Shown here one piece after another: positions 6,590 through 12,842 of a stretch of DNA of 15,683 bases. Each line of letters opens with the position of its first letter. Position 1 is the first letter of the stretch. Location: assembly GCA_009922405.1 (NCBI GenBank), contig RFVZ01000029.1, forward strand, positions 1 to 15,683, written 5' to 3'. The notes under the pieces were generated by a model that was given only the letters and a program-made list of their open reading frames with translations, was not told the origin of the DNA and ran no database searches. A program made the translations under genes and the position numbers. The DNA comes from Betaproteobacteria bacterium. Its GTDB lineage: Bacteria; Pseudomonadota; Gammaproteobacteria; Burkholderiales; Burkholderiaceae_E.

Positions 6590-7676
6590 GCCACTTCTTG
6601 AGATCGATCAACTCACGGTGCATTTCCCTGGGACAACTGACCCGGTGGTGCGGGCGATGTCGCTGAACCTCGAGCGCGGGGAGATCGGCTGCGTGCTCGG
6701 TCCATCCGGATGTGGGAAAACGACAGTCTTGCGGGCGATCGCAGGGTTCGTTGCCCCGAGCGCCGGTCAAATTCGTCTAAATGGCGTTCAAGTCGCGGGT
6801 CCTGACCACATAGTCGCCCCTGAACAGCGGGGTGTTGGAGTGGTTTTTCAGGATTACGCCCTCTTTCCGCACCTAACCGTGGCGGAGAATGTCGCCTTCG
6901 GATTGCGCCACTGGACGAAGATCGAGCGGGCCGAGCGGGTCGCCGAATTGCTCGCCCTCGTCGGCTTGGCCGATGCGGGCAAACGGGGCACGCAGGGGCT
7001 ATCCGGAGGACAGCAACAGCGCGTCGCACTCGCTCGGGCACTGGCTCCGCGGCCCCGGCTACTTTTGATGGATGAGCCCTTCTCAAACTTGGACCCCGAT
7101 CTGCGCGAGCGACTAGCCATCGAGGTGCGTGAGATCCTGCAGGCCGATTGCACAACCGCCCTGCTGGTCACCCATGATCAGCTCGAAGCTTTCGCGATGG
7201 CCGACACCATTGGAGTCATGCATGCAGGCCGGATCGAGCAGTGGGACGCCCCGTGGATGCTCTACCACCGACCTGCCAGCCGCGTGGTCGCAGACTTTAT
7301 CGGACTGGGCGCCTTCCTCCCGGGGCGGCGCATCCTGCAAGGCAGTACGGCACTGCTTGAGATGGAATGCGGAACGCTCCCGATACCGGATGCAGATCGA
7401 TCATCGCTCGAGCGCAACGCCGATGCACAAGGACGCGTCACCGTGCTTTTGCGTCCCGATGATGTGGTCCATGATGACGCCAGCCCCTTGCAAGCTGAGG
7501 TCGTCCGCAAGGCATTCCGTGGTGCTGACTTTCTATATACCCTGCGTTTACCGAGCGGCGCGACCATGTTGGCCATGGTCCCGAGCCACCACGACCATGC
7601 AGTGGGCGAGCAGATCGGCGTCCGTTTCGACGCCGATCACGTAATTACCTTTTCGCCAACGCCTGCCAGAGCTTGA
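6588..7676 (+). CDS. fbpC: Iron(III)-type ABC transporter ATP-binding protein, FbpC-like
   Basis: A 362-residue ATPase that would power the neighbouring permease. All nucleotide-binding elements are present: Walker A GPSGCGKT (38-45), Q-loop Q88 in VVFQDYALFPH, signature LSGGQ (138-142), Walker B LLLMDE (158-163, catalytic E163) and switch H196 in VTHD. The C-terminal 120 residues fit a TOBE-type regulatory domain as in the FbpC/PotA group. The start MPLLEIDQLTVHF is placed as in homologues, although no Shine-Dalgarno sequence precedes it; with TATAGT ending 11 bases upstream, a leaderless or nearly leaderless mRNA is possible. It is divergent from its permease rather than in one operon, which is unusual for FbpABC. 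Its 3' end overlaps the convergent channel gene by 32 bp. Confidence 0.92.
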   Translation: MPLLEIDQLTVHFPGTTDPVVRAMSLNLERGEIGCVLGPSGCGKTTVLRAIAGFVAPSAGQIRLNGVQVAGPDHIVAPEQRGVGVVFQDYALFPHLTVAENVAFGLRHWTKIERAERVAELLALVGLADAGKRGTQGLSGGQQQRVALARALAPRPRLLLMDEPFSNLDPDLRERLAIEVREILQADCTTALLVTHDQLEAFAMADTIGVMHAGRIEQWDAPWMLYHRPASRVVADFIGLGAFLPGRRILQGSTALLEMECGTLPIPDADRSSLERNADAQGRVTVLLRPDDVVHDDASPLQAEVVRKAFRGADFLYTLRLPSGATMLAMVPSHHDHAVGEQIGVRFDADHVITFSPTPARA

Positions 7677-9381
7677 GGTCTTGGACATTGCCGCGGATTG
7701 GATCCGCAAACATGGCATCCACAGGCGCCGCGTCGGGCAAGGAGGCCCGAATCATACGAAGACGTGAAATGACCAGCCGGGCCTGCTCGAACGCCAGCTC
7801 GGGCTGAGCCGCCAGGGCATCCACGGGGATCGTCATCGCCGGCACCCCTGAACCTGATTGACCCGGGCCGCTAGCGCCACCCTGGCCCCCGTGAACGCCC
7901 TCGTGCCGGATCTGATCCATCAACTCACGAGAACTCGCACGGTCATGTTGTTGCTTGATGCGCTCCGCTTCTTCTCGCGCTTCCTCGACCAGCAGGCGCC
8001 TGACCTTCGCGACGACCCGATCGACCTCTGAAGGGGCCATGTGAAGGGATTTGGCTTCGGCTGCGAGCATCTCGCGCTCGATCTTGGTGATCTCGCCATC
8101 GTGCAAGGTCTCTCGCACTTTGGTTTCAAACTCAGCCCGGTCGATCCGCAGCTGATCGGTGAATGCAGAGGCCAGAAGACCCGCGGGGATTGCAAACAAG
8201 GCAATCCCCAGCATCGCAAGAATCGACGTGAGGCCGCGCCCAAGACCTGTTACCGGCGAAATATCGCCATACCCAACGCTAGCCAGAGTAATCACGGCCC
8301 AATAAATCGACTGCGGGATGTTCTCGTATTTGTCCGGCTGCGCCTCGTGCTCAAACAGATAGCCCAAGCTTGCGGTCAGAATAATGATCAGGACGAGCAC
8401 GAAATTGGCGGCATTCATCGTGTCCTTTTCGCGCGCCATCACCTTCATAAGCGTCCCCATCGCGCCGCTGTAGCGCGTGAGCTTGAGCAAACGCAGCAAA
8501 CGGAACACCCGCATAAATCGCAAATCGAACAGGTGATTTAGGAAGAGCTCGAGGAAAAACGGTGCAATCGCGACCAAATCAATCAATGCACCGCCGGTCG
8601 TCCCATACTTGAGACGCGACATGAAGGTGTAGCGGTGCTTGAACTCCGCGTCCTCCGGGATGCAATAGATCCGTGCCAGATACTCGGTCGAAAACAAGGC
8701 AACCGCGATGTAATCAAGAACCTTGAATTCAAAGGCGAGCGGATCGTGAATTGACTGCACCGTCTCCAAAATCACGGCAACAACCGACAGCAAAACCCAG
8801 AAGGCAAAGAAGCTGTCGATCATCGAGCCGAGAGCGCCTGACTGGGGCGTCATGAAAAAGAGCGAATGCACTTTTTGGCGGAAGGTCCGACCGACATTGC
8901 GCTCGCGAAACTCGCGAATGGCCGGAACGAGGATGCGCGTCAGTTTGAGCAGACGTAGCAAACGCAGCGCTCTGAGCGCTCGCAAGTCGACCGAAATAAA
9001 GAGAGACAAATAAAACGGGAGGATCGCTGCGAGGTCGATGATCGACATCGGCTGAGTCGCCCAGCGCAGTCGCGTGAGGCCTTTGCCCTTGAGCTCCGGC
9101 ATCTCAGGCGCGGTGTAGAAGCGCAGAACATATTCAACCGTGAATACGACCAGCGAAAACATGTCGAAGACGTGGAACAGCCCAGCATTGGCCTCATGAA
9201 TCGCCGGGACATGCTCGAGCATGAGTGCGAGCAAATTGGCCACGATGAGCGTTGCCGTAAAGCTATCAAACCGCTCCTGGTAATTGCCCGGGCGATTGGT
9301 GTCAAAAAGCGCAGCGTAAACTTGCGCCCGAATTCCGACGGGCTTCGAAAGCTCTTCAGACTGCATCGGTTGGGAAGACAT
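7645..9381 (-). CDS. Potassium-channel-like protein with two tandem voltage-sensor domains and one pore
   Basis: A 578-residue inner-membrane protein. The first voltage sensor (about 39-150) has S1, S2 (FTVEYVLRFY, E83 and R87), S3 (D116) and S4 with R134, R137, R140, R143, K146 and R149. No pore follows. A linker of about 40 residues leads to a second complete sensor (about 187-304), with S2 FSTEYLARIY (E233, R237), S3 D268 and S4 with R288, R291, R294, R297, K300 and R303. Then come S5 (about 322-343), a pore helix with filter T-L-A-S-V-G-Y-G-D (365-373, K+-selective type) and S6 (about 383-408). A charged helical tail (about 413-480) includes LHDGEITKIEREMLAAEAKS, resembling short TerB-like segments; a Gly/Ser-rich linker and a final helical segment end the protein. 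The ATG at 9381 has AGGAG 6 bases upstream; a TTG 21 bases further up is less likely. It lies 36 bp after the histidine kinase gene on the same strand, so it is probably in that operon. Confidence 0.88.
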   Translation of the reverse strand: MSSQPMQSEELSKPVGIRAQVYAALFDTNRPGNYQERFDSFTATLIVANLLALMLEHVPAIHEANAGLFHVFDMFSLVVFTVEYVLRFYTAPEMPELKGKGLTRLRWATQPMSIIDLAAILPFYLSLFISVDLRALRALRLLRLLKLTRILVPAIREFRERNVGRTFRQKVHSLFFMTPQSGALGSMIDSFFAFWVLLSVVAVILETVQSIHDPLAFEFKVLDYIAVALFSTEYLARIYCIPEDAEFKHRYTFMSRLKYGTTGGALIDLVAIAPFFLELFLNHLFDLRFMRVFRLLRLLKLTRYSGAMGTLMKVMAREKDTMNAANFVLVLIIILTASLGYLFEHEAQPDKYENIPQSIYWAVITLASVGYGDISPVTGLGRGLTSILAMLGIALFAIPAGLLASAFTDQLRIDRAEFETKVRETLHDGEITKIEREMLAAEAKSLHMAPSEVDRVVAKVRRLLVEEAREEAERIKQQHDRASSRELMDQIRHEGVHGGQGGASGPGQSGSGVPAMTIPVDALAAQPELAFEQARLVISRLRMIRASLPDAAPVDAMFADPIRGNVQDLKLWQALAKR

Positions 9382-9417
9382 CAACACTCCTGCCGGAAAC
9401 AAACCCGATTGGTCGAT

Positions 9418-10830
9418 TCAACGATCCACATCATATCCGGGAAAGCTCAAAATCACCTCTAACCCACCGAATTTGCTCGTTTTTAATATCACGGTGGCGC
9501 CATGTAGCGCCGCAATCTCCCGAACAATCGCCAAACCAAGCCCACTCCCCTCGCCCAAAGCGCCTCGACCACGAGTAAATCGCTCGAAAACCAGATCGCG
9601 CTCATTTGGGGAAATCCCCGGACCCGAATCAGAAATGATGACCCGCGCGGGGTCTTTGGCCAGCTCGATCAATACACGCCCCCCAGTCGGGGTGTAGCGA
9701 ATCGCGTTATCGAGCAAATTCCCAAGCGCCTCGGACAGGAGTTCAGGCTGCATCCGCACCGAAATCGGGTCGTCCACAGTCACCAGTTCAAGGTCGACAC
9801 CCTTGCTCAGCGCCTGGTCGACATGGGCCGCGCCGACATCCTGAACCAGAATCACGAGGTCATCCATCTGATCGTGCAAGTCGTGCCCCGCCTCCGGATC
9901 GAGTCGACCGATCGCCAAGAGTTGCTGGACCAGTCGGGCCATTCGACGGGTCGTTTGTTTGAGCTCACTTAAGAGGTCCCTCACCTCCGTGGGATCGCTG
10001 GTTTCAATCGCTCGGCGCAAACCGAGTTGGAGTCCCGCCAGTGGCGTCCTGAGTTGATGAGCGGCAGTCAAAGCAAACTGACGCTCGCGGGCCAACATGG
10101 CCCGGATCCGCGCGAGCAAATCATTGAGGGCGGTTGCAAAGGGCAGGAGTTCGCGGGGCACGTCATCATCGCGCACCGGTTGCAGAGACGCATGGGCACT
10201 CTCGTTCCAACGCGCTGCGATGGCTTCAAGGGGGCGCACCGTTCGGCGCACCGCCTCGTAAATAGCGAGCGTGGCCGCAATGACGAGAGCGACCATTGGC
10301 CATAAAACCCACTCGAGCTCTTGTCGGGTTCTGTTGCGTTTGATGACCGTCTCAGCCACCAGGATGATCACGCCTTCCTCTCCGGAGGGCCCCGCCAGAT
10401 TAATTCTCGCGATTCGAACGTCCTGCTGATCGAGCCATCCAGCAAACGCCTGGCCTCGAGTTCGATCGCCGGACTCCCGATCGCCTTCAAGCGGAATATC
10501 CGGGCGCCCCACGATGAGGCGCTCACCCTGATGCACGCTAAAATAGACCCGATCAACCTCGTCGTAGAGCAAAACCGTCTGAGCGGCGACCGGCAAATTA
10601 ACCAGTGCGCGACCCTGCTCGAACCGCACCGCAGCACCCACCGATCGCGCTGCATCGAGCAACCAGCTGTCAAAAGCGCGGTCTACCAGGCGTTGCGCTG
10701 TGTATACGCCAAGCACTGCGGTGGTGACCATGATGAGCAGCAATGGCAGAAGCAGCCGGATCAGGAGGTCCCGCTTTAACCATTGAGCCGGTTTGCCCCG
10801 CGGGCTTATCGCCCCCGCACGATCAGTCAT
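9418..10830 (-). CDS. Two-component sensor histidine kinase, TctE/QseC type
   Basis: A 470-residue membrane kinase expected to phosphorylate the regulator encoded just upstream. It has TM1 (about 23-44), a periplasmic domain (about 50-170) resembling the 2CSK_N sensor of TctE-type kinases (DSWLLDAARSVGAAVRFEQG), TM2 (about 174-196) and a HAMP linker (about 191-243). The HisKA domain carries the phosphorylated H258 in FALTAAHQLRTPLAGLQ. The ATPase domain has N-box N375 (LLDNAIRYTP), G1 D401-S-G-P-G and G2 GSGLGLA. The start is ATG 10830, whose bases overlap the regulator stop in ATGACTGA, implying translational coupling. The periplasmic domain shows no clear metal-ligand cluster, so the signal cannot be read from sequence. 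Confidence 0.93.
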   Translation of the reverse strand: MTDRAGAISPRGKPAQWLKRDLLIRLLLPLLLIMVTTAVLGVYTAQRLVDRAFDSWLLDAARSVGAAVRFEQGRALVNLPVAAQTVLLYDEVDRVYFSVHQGERLIVGRPDIPLEGDRESGDRTRGQAFAGWLDQQDVRIARINLAGPSGEEGVIILVAETVIKRNRTRQELEWVLWPMVALVIAATLAIYEAVRRTVRPLEAIAARWNESAHASLQPVRDDDVPRELLPFATALNDLLARIRAMLARERQFALTAAHQLRTPLAGLQLGLRRAIETSDPTEVRDLLSELKQTTRRMARLVQQLLAIGRLDPEAGHDLHDQMDDLVILVQDVGAAHVDQALSKGVDLELVTVDDPISVRMQPELLSEALGNLLDNAIRYTPTGGRVLIELAKDPARVIISDSGPGISPNERDLVFERFTRGRGALGEGSGLGLAIVREIAALHGATVILKTSKFGGLEVILSFPGYDVDR

Positions 10831-11503
10831 GCAACACCAACATGTAGCCAAAACCCCTCATGGTGCGGATGGCCGTCCCTGACCCGATCAGTTTGCGCCG
10901 AAGACGTGAAATATAGGTCTCAACAGCGTTTTCACTGGCTTCAAATTCACGCTCTGCCAAAGCCTCCATGAGGTTACGCTTGGCAAGCAAGCGCGGCGCT
11001 CGGCCGATCAGCAGACCAAGCACTTCGAACTCGCGGGGCGACAACTCGAGTGTTTGTCCATTGGAGTAGGCGACACCCTCCCCTCCGAGCCATGACAGCC
11101 TGCCGAAATGCAGCAATTCACCTCGTGTCAATTGCCCGCGTCGGCGCAGCGCAGCGACCCGCGCGTCGAGTTCATTAACCGCGAAGGGCTTCACCAAGTA
11201 ATCGTCGGCGCCGGTTTGGAGCCCCAGGACCCGATCGGAAACCTGACCACGCGCCGACAAGACCAGCACCGGCGTCAGGCGGTCGCGCCCCCGAAACTGA
11301 GCCAGCCATTCCAACCCATCGCCATCGGGTAACCCGAGGTCGAGCACGATCAGCTCATAGCCTCCGGTCTCAGTATGGTTTTCAACACAACTCTGGGCGG
11401 CTTTGAGCGTGGTACACAAATCAAGAACCCAGCCTTGGGTTTGCCAATGAAGACTCAACTCCCGGGCGATCAATGCGTCGTCTTCAATCAACATCAAGCG
11501 CAT
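10823..11503 (-). CDS. OmpR/PhoB-family response regulator
   Basis: A 226-residue DNA-binding regulator. The receiver domain (about 1-118) has the acidic pocket E7-D8-D9, phospho-acceptor D55 in LIVLDLGLPDGDG, switch S83 and K105 in YLVKPF. A winged-helix output domain (about 130-224) ends with SRLRRKLIGSGTAIRTMRGFGYML, split as the recognition helix region SRLRRKLIGSG and the wing TIRTMRGFGYM-like part. It overlaps the kinase gene by 8 bp. The 76-bp divergent spacer to the efflux operon contains two 11-bp-spaced TTGACAGG repeats, the usual kind of site for this family, so it probably controls the pump genes and its own operon. Similarity is to TctD/QseB-type regulators; a metal-responsive CzcR/CusR-like role is inferred only from the neighbouring pump. 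Confidence 0.94.
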   Translation of the reverse strand: MRLMLIEDDALIARELSLHWQTQGWVLDLCTTLKAAQSCVENHTETGGYELIVLDLGLPDGDGLEWLAQFRGRDRLTPVLVLSARGQVSDRVLGLQTGADDYLVKPFAVNELDARVAALRRRGQLTRGELLHFGRLSWLGGEGVAYSNGQTLELSPREFEVLGLLIGRAPRLLAKRNLMEALAEREFEASENAVETYISRLRRKLIGSGTAIRTMRGFGYMLVLHD

Positions 11504-11521
11504 GGCTCAGTCCCGATGCGA

Positions 11522-11555
11522 TTGACAGGTATTTGACAGGCAGCGTTTGTATAGT
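11522..11555 (+). promoter_or_regulatory. Probable response-regulator operator and promoter of the RND efflux operon
   Basis: TTGACAGG occurs at 11522-11529 and 11533-11540 (11-bp period, one helical turn). TATAGT follows at 11550-11555, 9 bp after the second copy. On the other strand it reads CTGTCAAATACCTGTCAA, with the same 7-4-7 layout as a PhoB-family box. There is no consensus -35 at 17 bp from TATAGT, as expected for an activator-dependent promoter. Transcription would start near 11562, about 18 bases before the adaptor ATG. The same repeats lie upstream of the regulator gene and may autoregulate it. Confidence 0.6.
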
Positions 11556-11579
11556 TCGCCACCTGACGCTGGAAACCGA

Positions 11580-12842
11580 ATGCCCAAACGACCCTCCCCC
11601 CGTTTTCTGATCACTCTGATCGTTCTGATTGTTGTCGGTTTGTGCGGAATTGCGTGGCTCGCAAGCGATCAGACAAAAGCCATGTTCAGTGGCGCGACAC
11701 CATCGGCTACGCCGCCCTCGCCCGCTACGACCAACGCTCCGGGCGCATCCACTGCCCCCAGCCCGACCACCCCGCCGGTTGCAATTGTCCCCCCAGAGGG
11801 TGGGGTTGCACAGGCCTTGCAATTCCCGGTTGGTTCGGCCCAACTGGCGATGATTGAGACGCAGGTGATCCCGTCTTCCCCGCTACCCCTCACAGACTCC
11901 CTGAGCGCGAGGGTAGTCTACGATGAGGATGTGACAGCACGCATTGGCGTGGGCGTCGCCGGTCGCGTTGTCTCAATACGGATAGCCCCGGGTGATACCG
12001 TCAAGATCGGGCAGGTCCTTGCCGAGATTGACTCACCCGACTTTGGTACCGCCTACGCCGACCTGGCCAAGGCCCGCGCTGAGGAAGACCGGAAACTCCA
12101 GATCTTGAACCGGGCCAGCAGCCTCGGTGCCGGTGAGGCGATCGCGGCGCGCGAAGTTGAGGCGGCGCAAACCGATTACGTGCAGGCCCAAGCCGAGACA
12201 ATCCGCGCCGATCAACGGCTCAAGACACTCAATCCCTATGGACACCCGATCCGAGGACAGCGGGTGTGGCTCAGCAGCCCGATCGCCGGCATCGTCGCTG
12301 AACGCACGGCTACGCCAGCCCTCGAGGTCGTGCCGGGCATGACCGTACCCCTTTTTATATTGACCGACCCCACCCGTCTTTGGCTCCTGATTGACTTGCC
12401 CGAGCGGCTCGTTGGCAAGGTCAAGGTAGGCGATGAAGTCGCGGTTGAAAGCGACGCATTCCCAAGCGAGCGTTTTGTCGCGAAAGTCGTGCAACTGGGG
12501 CAGGCCGTTGACCCAAATACCCGTCGGGTTGTGGTGCGGGCGCGGATCAAAAACCCTGATCGCAAGCTCCTCCCCGAGATGTTCGTGCGCGCCTCGATTT
12601 TGCAGGGCGTCGGCACCGCAGTCCGGATTCCGAATGGGGCACTGATCAACCGCGGGGTCTATGCCTTTGTGTTCATTGAAACCACTCCGGGTGCGTTTGT
12701 GCGACGGCCCGTCAAACTGCAGGGCCAAGGGAGTGACTTCAGCTATGTCGGGAGCGGACTCGAGGGAGGCGAACGAATCGTTGTGACCGGAGCCCTGTTG
12801 CTGGATGCCGAGCTAACCGCTCGTGCAGGCAGCAAACCATGA
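11580..12842 (+). CDS. RND efflux periplasmic adaptor subunit, CzcB/CusB-like
   Basis: A 420-residue membrane-fusion protein linking an inner-membrane RND pump to an outer-membrane channel. It has one N-terminal membrane anchor (about 9-28, FLITLIVLIVVGLCGIAWLA) and a Pro/Thr/Ser/Ala-rich periplasmic linker (about 38-75). A lipoyl-type half motif follows (VAGRVVSIRIAPGDTVKIGQ), then a short alpha-helical hairpin (about 155-215). The second lipoyl half is SSPIAGIVAERTA; beta-barrel and membrane-proximal domains complete the protein. ATG 11580 is chosen over an upstream in-frame TTG at 11547, which overlaps the probable -10 hexamer. The stop overlaps the pump start in ATGA, so the two are coupled. 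No His-rich or Met-rich metal-binding tail is visible, so the substrate is not indicated by this subunit. Confidence 0.9.
   Translation: MPKRPSPRFLITLIVLIVVGLCGIAWLASDQTKAMFSGATPSATPPSPATTNAPGASTAPSPTTPPVAIVPPEGGVAQALQFPVGSAQLAMIETQVIPSSPLPLTDSLSARVVYDEDVTARIGVGVAGRVVSIRIAPGDTVKIGQVLAEIDSPDFGTAYADLAKARAEEDRKLQILNRASSLGAGEAIAAREVEAAQTDYVQAQAETIRADQRLKTLNPYGHPIRGQRVWLSSPIAGIVAERTATPALEVVPGMTVPLFILTDPTRLWLLIDLPERLVGKVKVGDEVAVESDAFPSERFVAKVVQLGQAVDPNTRRVVVRARIKNPDRKLLPEMFVRASILQGVGTAVRIPNGALINRGVYAFVFIETTPGAFVRRPVKLQGQGSDFSYVGSGLEGGERIVVTGALLLDAELTARAGSKP

Noticed and set aside
12033..12728. Antisense ORF (231 aa) in the adaptor gene
   Set aside because: Mirror of the adaptor coding frame; composition is not protein-like and there is no start signal.
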